Shown one piece after another: positions 1 to 7,613 of a stretch of 10,308 bases of DNA. Below the pieces are notes generated by a model. That model had not been told where the DNA came from, ran no database searches, and saw only the letters and a list, made by a program, of their open reading frames with translations. Made by a program: the position numbers and the translations under genes. The first letter of the stretch is position 1, and every line of letters starts with the position of its first letter. Source of the stretch: an uncultured Lachnospiraceae bacterium (GTDB taxonomy: Bacteria > Bacillota_A > Clostridia > Lachnospirales > Lachnospiraceae); the NCBI GenBank assembly GCA_946410365.1, contig CAMKAA010000017.1:1-10308 (forward strand), read 5' to 3'.

Positions 1-2
1 AG

Positions 3-9
3 CCTCCTT
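3..9 (-). promoter_or_regulatory. Ribosome binding site for a gene beyond the left edge
   Basis: On the minus strand these bases read AAGGAGG, a near-perfect Shine-Dalgarno sequence. It lies downstream of the helicase stop codon, at the end of a 57-base spacer in which I see no hairpin. With normal spacing the start codon it serves would fall a few bases outside the window. A further minus-strand gene therefore probably follows in the same operon; its identity cannot be seen. Confidence 0.7.
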
Positions 10-57
10 GCGGTTTGCTGGTCTGAAATCCAATATCTATTAATTTTAACACATTCC

Positions 58-1875
58 TTATGAGGATACAAAGTTTCTGATCCCATAAACAGAGAGGAAT
101 CTGCTGGGCGGGCGCGGATTATCCGCAGTGCCTGTGACGTAAAGCAGTTCAAGGTGATCCCGAGCCCTTGTCATAGCCACATAGAGAAGCCGCCTCTCTT
201 CCTCGAAATCCTCCGGCTCCCGGCATCTTCTCCCCGGAATGATCCCTTCATTGAGAGCCGGCAGGTAGACTCTGTCAAATTCCAGTCCTTTGCACGCGTG
301 CATTGTCATGATCCGCACACCTCGCGGCGAGTCGTGGTTCATCCTTTCGGGAAAGCGCCTGAGCTTGTCGAACATGGCTTGCAGATCCCCTGCATTGCAG
401 CTTGCCCTTAAGATCTCAGAAAGAGCGTTTTCAACAGTTTCCCTTTCGCCGAGCCTTTTCGCCGCCCAGGATCCGTATCCCATCGGTCCCGTAAGATATC
501 GAACAAATCCTTCCGGCTGCAGTGTTCCGAGTATATCGAGATCTCTTAGCAGCTCTCTGAGGGATTCAAAAGTACTTAAGCTTTTCCGGTTGTCTTCCAA
601 CAGATCACCGGGCGTCAGATTCTCTTGTGCAGCAATGGATCTGAGCAGATAACGCTCCGGTCTGTTCATAACGCGAAACAAAGCGCTTCTCGGGATCTTT
701 CCGGCTCTGAGTCCCGCACAAAGTTCTCTGTAAGCTTCCAGATCTCTTATGATCGAGCTCAGGATCTCTCTTGAAGGAGCGCTCTTTCCGCGGCAGGATA
801 TGCCGCTGGATGACAGATAACTGCTGATCTTCGATACATGAGTGTTTGTTCTCACAATGACAGCGGTGTGATCTAACTGTTCCTCTGAAAGGGATTTCAT
901 CGCGTTGTAAAGATAGCGGTATTCTTCGCTGTCCTCTTTAAAACCGCGAAGGACTGTTTTATCCAGCATTGACCGCACTGCCCGGATATCCTTGGGAATC
1001 CGGTTTTTGTTCTGCCGGATCATCAGCCCCGCTGTTTTACATACTGAACCGCTGCATCTGTAGTTGTTTCTTAAAAAAACCCGCGAGGCCGACGGAAAGT
1101 CATGCATGAACTGCTGCATGATCGAAGGAGAACTGCCCCTGAAACCATAGATACTCTGATCATCGTCACCGACAACAAACAGGCCCCGGCCGCCTGAGAG
1201 CAGTTTGAGGATCTCGTACTGTTCCGGGTTGATGTCCTGAAACTCATCTACCAGGATCGCTCGGAATCGGCTGCGCCACAAGCGCAGCGAGACCGGATCG
1301 CTCAGAAGGAACCTGCGGCATTTGGTGATCATATCGTCAAAATCCAGATATCCGTTTTCCTGAAGGAAAGAACGATAATCTCTCCTGATCGCTGCTGCCT
1401 TTACTTCTCTTATTTCTGCGGGCGCTAAACGAAGTATTTTTTCCATTTCCTCAATCAGGGGCCTGTCATTTTCGTCCGGATAATAGTTGCGGATCAGATG
1501 GCTGATCAGGCGCTCTTTCTGCGCCTGCCCAAGGATCGAATAGTCTCTGCCGGTGCTCACCCTGAGTATATGAAAAAAAGCGGAATGAAAAGTTCCGAAG
1601 CATACGCTCCGGCTGTTTTCTCCTGCTCTTTTTAAAAATCGCTCTTTCATCTCCTCTGCAGCGGCACGGCTGAAGGTAAGTACAAGGATCTGGGACGGTT
1701 TCAGATTAAAGTGGTCCAGAAGATAGAGAATGCGTTCTGTCAGAACCAGTGTCTTGCCGCTCCCCGGCCCCGCGATGATCTCGCAGGGACCGGTTCCGCA
1801 GCACACTGCCTCCCGCTGGGAGGGGTCAAGATTTGAATTCATAAAAGGCATTGATCCGGTAATCGGCTGTTTCAC
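58..1875 (-). CDS. UvrD/PcrA-like superfamily 1 ATP-dependent DNA helicase (compact)
   Basis: ATP-driven 3'-5' DNA helicase/translocase of the UvrD/Rep family, expected to act in DNA repair or replication restart in the cytoplasm. The SF1A motifs appear in order: Q-motif LDPSQREAV (about 16-24), Walker A AGPGSGKT (35-42), GTFHS (94-98), Walker B DEFQD (210-214), motif [15 protein letters not shown] (236-247), NYRC (271-274), motif [12 protein letters not shown] (524-534) and motif VI YVAMTRA (565-571). At 605 residues it is clearly shorter than UvrD or PcrA (about 720-740). The chain ends only about 35 residues after motif VI, so the usual C-terminal tail is absent; this suggests a paralogue rather than the main PcrA. 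The stop is TAA. The start is uncertain: GTG at 1875 overlaps the gltX stop by 4 bases, and in-frame ATGs at 1851 and 1842 are also plausible, the last giving a typical [10 protein letters not shown]-terminus. The helicase assignment is secure; its exact role is inferred. Confidence 0.93.
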   Translation of the reverse strand: MKQPITGSMPFMNSNLDPSQREAVCCGTGPCEIIAGPGSGKTLVLTERILYLLDHFNLKPSQILVLTFSRAAAEEMKERFLKRAGENSRSVCFGTFHSAFFHILRVSTGRDYSILGQAQKERLISHLIRNYYPDENDRPLIEEMEKILRLAPAEIREVKAAAIRRDYRSFLQENGYLDFDDMITKCRRFLLSDPVSLRLWRSRFRAILVDEFQDINPEQYEILKLLSGGRGLFVVGDDDQSIYGFRGSSPSIMQQFMHDFPSASRVFLRNNYRCSGSVCKTAGLMIRQNKNRIPKDIRAVRSMLDKTVLRGFKEDSEEYRYLYNAMKSLSEEQLDHTAVIVRTNTHVSKISSYLSSSGISCRGKSAPSREILSSIIRDLEAYRELCAGLRAGKIPRSALFRVMNRPERYLLRSIAAQENLTPGDLLEDNRKSLSTFESLRELLRDLDILGTLQPEGFVRYLTGPMGYGSWAAKRLGERETVENALSEILRASCNAGDLQAMFDKLRRFPERMNHDSPRGVRIMTMHACKGLEFDRVYLPALNEGIIPGRRCREPEDFEEERRLLYVAMTRARDHLELLYVTGTADNPRPPSRFLSVYGIRNFVSS

Positions 1876-3320
1876 GCCTCCAGTTTGCGGATTCCTTCCC
1901 GAATCCTTTCGATAGTCTCCTCCTTGCCGAGAATTTCCATGATCTCAGTGGCACCGGCAGGCGTTGTCTGTTTTCCGGAGACAGCGATACGGACAGGCCA
2001 CAGAACATAGCCGTTCTTATAGCCTTTCTCCTGAATATAGGACTTCATCGCCGCGAAGAGTCCGTCATTCGTAAACTCCTGCTGTGCTTCAAGGACAGGG
2101 AGCAGATCCTTCAAAACAGCAAGGGAGGACTCCGCGTTAGTCTTCATCTTTTTGTGAGAATAGAGAGAAATATCGTAATCCGGAAGAGCCTCGAAGAAGT
2201 CCACCATCTCTGCGATGTCAGGGAAGATCTCTATTCTGGTGCGCACCATCTCCGCGATCTTGCGAAGATCCAGGTCCTTACTGATCGCCTTTCTCAGATA
2301 CGGTTCCGCCAGCTCATAGAACCTGTCGGGATCCATAGCTTTGAGATACTCGCCGTTCATCCAGCGCAGCTTCTGGTAGTCGAATACAGAGGGCGCTTTA
2401 TTGATCCTGTGATAGTCGAAGATCTCAACGAGCTCCTTGAGACTGAATATTTCTTTGTCGCTGTCAGGAGACCACCCTAAAAGCGCGATGAAGTTGACTA
2501 CAGCTTCAGGAAGGAATCCCTGCTCGATCAGATCTTCGTAGGAAGAATGACCGCTTCTCTTGGAGAGCTTGTGGTGATCTTCATCCGTGATCAGCGGACA
2601 GTGGATATACTTCGGAACTTCCCATCCAAATGCCTCGTACAGGCGGTTATACTTGGGGGACGAAGAAATGTATTCATTACCCCTGACTACGTGTGTGATC
2701 TTCATCAGATGGTCATCTACGACATTAGCAAAGTTGTAGGTGGGGTATCCGTCAGATTTGATGAGGATCATGTCATCGAGCTCTTTGTTGTCCACAGTCA
2801 CATCGCCGTAGAGTTCGTCGTGGAAGGTAGTGGTGCCTTCGGTGGGATTATTCTGGCGGATTACGTAAGGCTTTCCTTCCGCGAGATTCTTCTCGATTTC
2901 CTCCTGCGACAGGTGGAGACAATGCTTATCGTAAACGCTGATCTCCTTGCCCTCCACTACCTGTGTGAGGGTCGCGAGTCTCTCAGGCGTGCAGAAGCAT
3001 CTGTACGCTTCGCCCTTATCAATGAGTTCCTGCGCGTATTTGCCGTAGATCCCGGCCTTCATGCGCTCGCTCTGTACATAGGGGCCAACTCCGCCGTCTT
3101 TATCGGGACCTTCATCCTCAATCAGGCCTGTGTCTGCCATCGTGCGCTTTATGATATCCACAGCGCCTTCCACATAACGTCCCTGGTCGGTGTCCTCAAT
3201 GCGCAGGATAAAATCGCCGTCCTCATGTTTGGCAATGAGGTAGGCGTAAAGCGCTGTTCTGAGGTTGCCTACGTGCATCCGTCCCGTGGGACTGGGGGCG
3301 TATCTTGTTCTGATCTTCAT
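1872..3320 (-). CDS. gltX: Glutamyl-tRNA synthetase
   Basis: Class I aminoacyl-tRNA synthetase that charges tRNA-Glu with glutamate for cytoplasmic protein synthesis. The N-terminus [14 protein letters not shown] carries the HIGH signature as HVGN (16-19), and the KMSKS loop appears as KLSKR (251-255). C108, C110, C134 and H136 form a CxC-x23-CxH set that matches the zinc site known in some bacterial GluRS. The Rossmann core is followed by the helical anticodon-binding region (about 330-482), ending in the family's [13 protein letters not shown] stretch. The length of 482 residues is normal. The ATG start has a strong GGGAGGAG site 7 bases upstream. It follows dut after the widest gap in the window and its TGA stop overlaps the helicase start. 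Whether it is discriminating or also charges tRNA-Gln, as in organisms using GatCAB, cannot be told by eye. Confidence 0.97.
   Translation of the reverse strand: MKIRTRYAPSPTGRMHVGNLRTALYAYLIAKHEDGDFILRIEDTDQGRYVEGAVDIIKRTMADTGLIEDEGPDKDGGVGPYVQSERMKAGIYGKYAQELIDKGEAYRCFCTPERLATLTQVVEGKEISVYDKHCLHLSQEEIEKNLAEGKPYVIRQNNPTEGTTTFHDELYGDVTVDNKELDDMILIKSDGYPTYNFANVVDDHLMKITHVVRGNEYISSSPKYNRLYEAFGWEVPKYIHCPLITDEDHHKLSKRSGHSSYEDLIEQGFLPEAVVNFIALLGWSPDSDKEIFSLKELVEIFDYHRINKAPSVFDYQKLRWMNGEYLKAMDPDRFYELAEPYLRKAISKDLDLRKIAEMVRTRIEIFPDIAEMVDFFEALPDYDISLYSHKKMKTNAESSLAVLKDLLPVLEAQQEFTNDGLFAAMKSYIQEKGYKNGYVLWPVRIAVSGKQTTPAGATEIMEILGKEETIERIREGIRKLEA
1877..1881 (-). promoter_or_regulatory. Oddly placed Shine-Dalgarno at the helicase start
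   Basis: The minus strand reads GGAGG inside the last codons of gltX, only one base before the GTG at 1875. That is too close for normal initiation at the GTG, but too far (about 25 and 34 bases) to serve the ATGs at 1851 and 1842, which have no good site of their own. Initiation may depend on ribosomes terminating at the overlapping gltX TGA (1874-1872). The motif is visible; its use is inferred. Confidence 0.4.
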
Positions 3321-3327
3321 ATTGTGT

Positions 3328-3335
3328 CTCCTCCC
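3328..3335 (-). promoter_or_regulatory. Strong ribosome binding site of gltX in the 79-base dut-gltX gap
   Basis: The minus strand reads GGGAGGAG followed by a 7-base spacer to the gltX ATG, fixing that start. It sits in the gap 3321-3399, the largest intergenic stretch in the window. The gap holds a TACAAT hexamer (3368-3373) that could be a -10 element but lacks a good -35 box. It also holds a TTGACA hexamer (3359-3364) that lacks a good -10 and would place the transcript start within the ribosome binding site. I see no terminator hairpin. gltX may be read from upstream or from a weak internal promoter. Confidence 0.75.
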
Positions 3336-3338
3336 GTA

Positions 3339-3360
3339 TGATCTGATTCAATGTGATCTG
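3339..3360 (-). repeat. Short direct repeat upstream of gltX
   Basis: TGATCTG (plus strand) occurs at 3339-3345 and again at 3354-3360, a period of 15 bases, between the gltX ribosome binding site and the dut stop. At 7 bases this could be chance, and the 15-base period is not a whole number of helical turns. It is recorded only because it lies in the sole gap large enough to hold regulatory sites. Confidence 0.25.
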
Positions 3361-3399
3361 TCAAAATATTGTAAAATGCGATCCGAAACAGGAATCTGC

Positions 3400-3849
3400 T
3401 CATTTTCTCCCGGTGCTGCCAAATCCGCCTTCACCGCGCTCTGTACCTGAAAGCTCCTTTGATTCCTCAAAACTGACGCTCAGGTAAGGAAGTACTACCA
3501 TTTGCGCGATCCGCTCTCCGGGTTCTACTGTTCTTACAGTGTCGCTGTCATTGTGAAGCGCCACTATGTAATTGCCTCTGTAGTCCGAGTCGCATACGCC
3601 GGTGCAGTTAGCAGGACGAAGGCCTTCTTTGGCCGCAATTCCGCTTCTTGCGTAAATGGCGGCGAAATACCCGTCGGGTATCTCGAACTGAAGACCGGTG
3701 TCTATTTTGACCGTTTTATGAGGCTCTATGATCACCGGCTGGTCCAGCGCAGCGTAGAGGTCATAGCCTGCTGCTTTCTCACTTCCCCTGGTGGGAATGT
3801 GCGCGAAGGCGCTGACCCGTCTGAATCTGATCGTGACTGGCTGCTCCAT
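3400..3849 (-). CDS. dut: dUTP diphosphatase (trimeric dUTPase)
   Basis: Hydrolyses dUTP to dUMP and pyrophosphate, keeping uracil out of DNA and supplying dUMP for thymidylate synthesis. All five motifs of the trimeric family are visible: I AAGYDLYA (26-33), II ARSGIAAK (67-74), III GVCDSDYRG (84-92) with the presumed catalytic Asp and the uracil-stacking Tyr90, IV PGERIAQMVV (110-119), and the flexible P-loop-like motif V RGEGGFGSTG (138-147). The 149 residues match the usual length. In motif III a Cys (86) stands where Ile or similar is common; this should not affect catalysis. The ATG start is preceded by AAGGAG with a 7-base spacer, and the gene lies 30 bases after rnhA. Pairing dut with rnhA and a MutS-like gene suggests a shared role in DNA quality control, which is inferred from position only. 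Confidence 0.97.
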   Translation of the reverse strand: MEQPVTIRFRRVSAFAHIPTRGSEKAAGYDLYAALDQPVIIEPHKTVKIDTGLQFEIPDGYFAAIYARSGIAAKEGLRPANCTGVCDSDYRGNYIVALHNDSDTVRTVEPGERIAQMVVLPYLSVSFEESKELSGTERGEGGFGSTGRK

Positions 3850-3879
3850 TGTATATCTCCTTTGCTGTACTTGTAAAGG

Positions 3880-4344
3880 TCACTCTCTGCCCGCTGCATC
3901 AGCGGCTGTAGTAGCCAGAATGTCGCATCTTTCATTCTCAGGGTGACCGGCGTGGCCTTTAACCCAGTGGTAATTAACTGTGTGAGGCTGCATTGCTTTT
4001 AAAAGCCGCTCCCACAGATCCTGATTCTTCACAGGCTGTCTGGATGCTGTCTTCCAGCCGTTTTTCTGCCAGTTTCCGATCCAGTTCTCATTAAAGGCGC
4101 TGACTACGTATTTGGAGTCGGAATATACGTCCACCATGCAGGGGACGCGGAGGCACTCCAGCGCCTTGATCACTCCGAGGAGCTCCATCTGATTATTCGT
4201 CGTCTTTTTAAAACCTTCTGACAGCTCCTTTTCATGAAGTGTCCCGGAAGCGTCAGTATATTGAAGTATAGCACCATATCCGCCGGGGCCGTCGGGGTTG
4301 CCTCTCGCAGCGCCGTCGGAAAAAATCTTTACTTTCTTGAGCAT
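3880..4344 (-). CDS. rnhA: Ribonuclease HI
   Basis: Endoribonuclease that cuts the RNA strand of RNA-DNA hybrids, removing R-loops and primer remnants. The N-terminus VKIFSDGAARGNPDGPGGYGAIL is the classic RNase H fold opening with catalytic D10. The other active-site residues are E54 (NNQMELLGVI), D76 (YSDSKYVV), the mobile His131 in WVKGHAGHPENERCD, and D141. The tryptophan-rich basic protrusion that binds hybrid (W88, W92, W97) is present, which is the type I (E. coli-like) form. The length of 154 residues nearly equals E. coli RnhA (155). It starts 26 bases after the MutS-like gene, with AAAGGAAAGGG ending 5 bases before the ATG, and precedes dut. TGA stop. Nothing is missing or broken. 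Confidence 0.97.
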   Translation of the reverse strand: MLKKVKIFSDGAARGNPDGPGGYGAILQYTDASGTLHEKELSEGFKKTTNNQMELLGVIKALECLRVPCMVDVYSDSKYVVSAFNENWIGNWQKNGWKTASRQPVKNQDLWERLLKAMQPHTVNYHWVKGHAGHPENERCDILATTAADAAGRE

Positions 4345-4370
4345 CGATGCCCTTTCCTTTCAGGTCTGTC

Positions 4371-6050
4371 TTACAGTTCCCAGTTTCCTGTTTCCGTGAA
4401 GCGTTTCGCGCGTTCCTCTGCCCTGTCCGCGATCCCGGGATCATAGCCGAGAGCCCGCAGGAGCCTGATCGCGTTGCGGCTGTCCGCAGGACCGTCGAGA
4501 AGCTTGTAGGAAAAACGGACGTCATCTCCGTCAAGCATCTCGGAGAAATGATAATTGACATATTTGCCGTCAAGGAGCTCTGTCAGCTCCATATCGTGAG
4601 TCGCCGCGAATATGCGGATCGGCATGTCTGCGAGGCTCGACAGGATCTCTGCCGAGGCACTTATGCGCTCGATCGTATTGGTCCCTCTCAGTACTTCGTC
4701 CACACAACACAGAACAGGTGCTTCATCCGGCATCGAAGCGGCATTCAGAACCCTCTTGAGGGAGCGGATCTCCACAATAAAATAACTCTCTCCGCTTCGG
4801 ATATCGTCCCGCAGTGCCATGGAAGTAAAGATCCTGCAGCAGCAGTTTTTGTAAGATGCTGCGGGAACTGTACTAACCGACTGCGCAAGAATCGCGGCAA
4901 GCGCCGCGGATTTAAGGAACGTAGATTTGCCGGATGCGTTTGATCCGGTCAGAAGTACAGGCTTCGAGACAGAAATACTGTTTGGAACAGGATCAGTGAG
5001 CAGCGGATGGATGAGATCTACAGCTTCGAAACGGCTGCCCGTAAGATCCGGGATACAGTAAAGCGGAAGACTCTCTCTCCAGGAAGCCAGGCTGATCTGG
5101 GCGTCGATCGCCCCGATCGATGTGATCAGTCCGTCAATCTCTTCTTCTTTTCCCCGAAGTGCTCTCAGCATCGAACCGAATTTGAGAAGATCGATGTGAA
5201 AAAGAATACAGATATAATCGAGGATTATATCCGCGAAACTGCCGGAAGTGATCCCTCCGTTGTTTCTCATAAGGAGACCGCTTCCCATAGAAAACCCAGC
5301 CATGGCCTTACGCGCTTTCTCCATCTTAGCTCTCTCTCTGTCATAGAAAGGAAATGGCTTTGCAAGAAGAACCCGCGCGCACTCCAAAAGTCTCAACACA
5401 TAACGGAATGTGAAGAGGTAGGGCTCGATCGCTCTTTTGGCACGGAAATAGGTGATCATATTCAGGGCGAAGCTCCCCAGAAGACAGCAGAGTCCCACAG
5501 GAGGACTTACGAACATGATCCCGAGGGAAACCGCAGGCAGGACCAGAGCCGGAAGATCGGCGGCAATGCCCCGGTCTTCAAGACTGTCCAGGAGATCGAG
5601 ATAGTCGTAGACAGAATACCTGGAGGCGCGGCCAAGACCCTGCAGGATCCTTTGGACATCCAGGCGTATCTGTTCATTTGCTGTCCACCACTGCATTCCC
5701 TCTTCACTGAGGTAAGTTCCGCCGTCTGTGCGGGGAGAGCGAAGCAGCCAGTAGAGGTATTCCTCTCCGGCCGCGCAGCAGGTCGTGTCCATACGGCGAT
5801 AGAGTAGATCCATATCCAGATCATTCCAGGTGATGTCATCGACCTCAAAATCCTGTCTGTGCCTCATGCAGTACCCGGGGATCTGCTCATATCTTCCATC
5901 CGGATACTCCTTGGCACCTGGTTGTCCGAAGTTTTCTTTGAGCTTTTTCCGCTCTCTGGCATCAAGTCTTTTTCTGTCGCGTAATCCGATCACAGCGGAT
6001 ATTGCGAGAAAAACGACAAAAATGCCGATCATAACAAAATAGGTTTCCAT
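4371..6050 (-). CDS. Membrane-anchored MutS-family ATPase
   Basis: Contains the C-terminal MutS ATPase module: Walker A GSNASGKST (369-377), the MutS signature region TSMALRDDIRSGESYFIVEI (409-428), Walker B VLCCVDE (446-452) followed by RGTNTIER (455-462), and the ATH switch histidine (H485). There is no N-terminal mismatch-binding domain and no Phe-x-Glu motif, and 559 residues is well short of MutS1 (about 850). Instead residues 4-23 form a hydrophobic helix followed by a strongly basic stretch (24-39), and 166-201 contains what looks like a transmembrane hairpin. By the positive-inside rule the ATPase faces the cytoplasm. The middle region (about 80-160 and 205-330) resembles the helical core/lever of MutS proteins. 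Similar proteins are commonly annotated as MutS-family mismatch repair proteins in clostridia, but I know of no demonstrated function, and mismatch repair should not be assumed. The start lies 6 bases after the pnp stop and in the same frame. Confidence 0.88.
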   Translation of the reverse strand: METYFVMIGIFVVFLAISAVIGLRDRKRLDARERKKLKENFGQPGAKEYPDGRYEQIPGYCMRHRQDFEVDDITWNDLDMDLLYRRMDTTCCAAGEEYLYWLLRSPRTDGGTYLSEEGMQWWTANEQIRLDVQRILQGLGRASRYSVYDYLDLLDSLEDRGIAADLPALVLPAVSLGIMFVSPPVGLCCLLGSFALNMITYFRAKRAIEPYLFTFRYVLRLLECARVLLAKPFPFYDRERAKMEKARKAMAGFSMGSGLLMRNNGGITSGSFADIILDYICILFHIDLLKFGSMLRALRGKEEEIDGLITSIGAIDAQISLASWRESLPLYCIPDLTGSRFEAVDLIHPLLTDPVPNSISVSKPVLLTGSNASGKSTFLKSAALAAILAQSVSTVPAASYKNCCCRIFTSMALRDDIRSGESYFIVEIRSLKRVLNAASMPDEAPVLCCVDEVLRGTNTIERISASAEILSSLADMPIRIFAATHDMELTELLDGKYVNYHFSEMLDGDDVRFSYKLLDGPADSRNAIRLLRALGYDPGIADRAEERAKRFTETGNWEL

Positions 6051-6053
6051 AAA

Positions 6054-6059
6054 TCCTTA
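6054..6059 (-). promoter_or_regulatory. Ribosome binding site of the MutS-like gene, overlapping the pnp stop
   Basis: The minus strand reads TAAGGA, then TTT, then the ATG at 6050. The TAA is the pnp stop codon and also the start of the Shine-Dalgarno match. The 3-base spacer is unusually short; the next in-frame ATG (codon 7, at 6032) has no better site. This points to coupled or re-initiating translation after pnp, possibly at a low level. Confidence 0.5.
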
Positions 6060-6914
6060 TTTTTCCGAAGTGGTCTGTGACTCAGCGTCCAGATGATGCT
6101 TTATAGCACAGAGCGAATCCGTCACCAGAGCAGCAAAATACTCCGAAGAATCCTTTCCGGCTTTCTTTACTTCATCATGGCTCAGAGGCTCCGTGTTAAT
6201 TCCCGCCGCCATATTGGTCACCAGAGAGATCCCGCATACTCTCATTCCCATATGATGGCCTGTGATCGCCTCCATCACCGTGCTCATTCCAACAAGATCA
6301 ACACCGAGACGGCTGAGGATCATGATCTCAAAAGGAGTCTCATAGGAAGGTCCGGAGAGCTGGCAGTAAACGCCTTGACTGATTGGGATATCTTTCGCTG
6401 AAGCGCAGTCAGTGATGATCCTTCGAAGTGTTCTGTCATAAACATCTGTCATGTCCGGGAAGCGGACTCCTTCATCAGGATAATTCTTACCAATGAGAGG
6501 ATTGGGCACATAGAGAGAAACATGATCTCTGAGGACTACCAGAGAGCCGGGCACGTACTCTTCGTTGATGCCGCCGGCTGCATTGGTGAGAAAGAGTACT
6601 TTGGCTCCCATAGCGCGCATGACGCGGACAGGAAGTACAACTTCTTCGGGTGCATAGCCTTCATAGTAATGAACTCTTCCGTCCATGAAGATGACAGGAA
6701 CGCCCTTTAAATATCCCATGACAAACTTTCCGGCGTGTCCTGAAACGGTGGAGACCGGAAATCCGGGGATCCTGTTGTAAGGAATGGAACAGATGACTTC
6801 GTCCATCTGTCTTGTATATGCTCCCAGCCCCGAACCCAGTATCACAGCGATGTCCGGTACGAAATCAGTGATCTTGCGAATATATTCAATGGATTCTCTG
6901 ACTTTATCTCTCAT
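6057..6914 (-). CDS. punA: Purine nucleoside phosphorylase (trimeric, PNP/MTAP family)
   Basis: Cleaves purine (deoxy)ribonucleosides with phosphate to the free base and (deoxy)ribose-1-phosphate in purine salvage. Family landmarks are phosphate-binding GSGLG (27-31, Ser28), SGHAG (58-62), DGRVHYYEGY (78-87, with H82 and Y84 near the sugar), TNAAGG (110-115), GPSYETPFE (188-196, Glu192), GMSTVMEA (209-216) and LVTNMAAG (231-238, Asn234). The Glu192/Asn234 pair corresponds to human PNP Glu201/Asn243, which favours 6-oxopurines (guanosine, inosine) over adenosine; this specificity is inferred. 285 residues is usual for the trimeric class. The ATG start has GGAG 9 bases upstream, 20 bases after the preceding gene. 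TAA stop. Its position before a MutS-like ATPase has no obvious mechanistic meaning. Confidence 0.95.
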   Translation of the reverse strand: MRDKVRESIEYIRKITDFVPDIAVILGSGLGAYTRQMDEVICSIPYNRIPGFPVSTVSGHAGKFVMGYLKGVPVIFMDGRVHYYEGYAPEEVVLPVRVMRAMGAKVLFLTNAAGGINEEYVPGSLVVLRDHVSLYVPNPLIGKNYPDEGVRFPDMTDVYDRTLRRIITDCASAKDIPISQGVYCQLSGPSYETPFEIMILSRLGVDLVGMSTVMEAITGHHMGMRVCGISLVTNMAAGINTEPLSHDEVKKAGKDSSEYFAALVTDSLCAIKHHLDAESQTTSEK

Positions 6915-6934
6915 GTCATCACGCTCCGTCTGTT

Positions 6935-7612
6935 TTAGTCAGTGATCTTTTCCACGATATGATCTTTATCTTTGTAAATGTGATTGGCGGGGACACAGCC
7001 TCTTACCATAGAAAGGGGATAGAGGTTAGTGTGTCTTCCGATGATGGTGCCGGGATTGAGAACACTGTTGCATCCTATATCCGCCCAGTCTCCGAGCATC
7101 GCGCCGATCTTGCGAAGACCGGTCTCCATGTTCTCTTCTCCGCAGTGGATCACTACATTCTTCTTATCAGCCTTTACATTGGATGTGATGGATCCTGCTC
7201 CCATATGTGCGTGAAAACCGAGCACACTGTCGCCTACATAGTTGTAGTGGGGGACTTCGACTTTGTTGAAAAGGACAACATTCTTGAGCTCCGTGGAATT
7301 TCCTACAGTGGTGCCGTTTCCTACGATCGCGCTGCCGCGGATGAAAGCGCACTGCCTTACTGTCGCGTTCTCATCAATGATGCAGGGACCGCCGATATAG
7401 GCGCTGTCAAATACTGTCGCGCTTTTGGCTACCCAGATGTTATCGCCCCTCTTTTCAAATCTGTCTTCGGGCAGTTTATTGCCGAGGGCAATGATAAAAT
7501 CGCTGATGTCCTTAAGAACTTCCCAGGGATATGTTTTGCCCTCGAAAAGCTCAGCTGCGATGGTCTCGTTCATGTCAAAAAGATTGCTGATAGTGAAATC
7601 TTTAAGCTGCAT
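6935..7612 (-). CDS. Left-handed beta-helix protein related to the GlmU acetyltransferase domain
   Basis: A short helical N-terminal part (about 1-55) is followed by hexapeptide repeats of a left-handed beta-helix (about 58-207; for example IWVAKSATV, AYIGGPCII, ATVRQCAFI, SAIVGNGTTVG). The stretch ELKNVVLFNKVEVPHYNYVGDSVLG then GAGSITSNVKADKKNV closely resembles the GlmU C-terminal acetyltransferase, and H122 in VPHYNYVGD aligns by eye with its catalytic base (His363 in E. coli GlmU). The GlmU nucleotidyltransferase domain is absent, so the common label 'UDP-N-acetylglucosamine pyrophosphorylase' would be misleading. An acyl-CoA-dependent sugar-phosphate or nucleotide-sugar acyltransferase is the best guess; the substrate is unknown. 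The ATG lies 1 base after the topB stop and TAA ends the gene 20 bases before pnp, so it is clearly in the same operon. Confidence 0.8.
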   Translation of the reverse strand: MQLKDFTISNLFDMNETIAAELFEGKTYPWEVLKDISDFIIALGNKLPEDRFEKRGDNIWVAKSATVFDSAYIGGPCIIDENATVRQCAFIRGSAIVGNGTTVGNSTELKNVVLFNKVEVPHYNYVGDSVLGFHAHMGAGSITSNVKADKKNVVIHCGEENMETGLRKIGAMLGDWADIGCNSVLNPGTIIGRHTNLYPLSMVRGCVPANHIYKDKDHIVEKITD

Positions 7613-7613
7613 A

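Noticed and set aside
2547..3341. Plus-strand open frame of 264 codons opposite gltX
   Set aside because: It lies wholly antisense to a clear gltX, encodes no recognisable motif and has no convincing ribosome binding site. Long antisense frames are a codon-usage shadow of this base composition.
3359..3373. TTGACA (3359-3364) and TACAAT (3368-3373) on the minus strand as a gltX promoter
   Set aside because: The two hexamers are in the wrong order to pair. TTGACA has only a poor -10 (TCATAC) at 17 bases and would start transcription inside the ribosome binding site; TACAAT has no recognisable -35.
5007..5807. Plus-strand open frame of 266 codons opposite the MutS-like gene
   Set aside because: Antisense shadow; the translation is low-complexity in feel, with many Arg/Ser/His and no domain, while the minus-strand frame has full MutS motifs.
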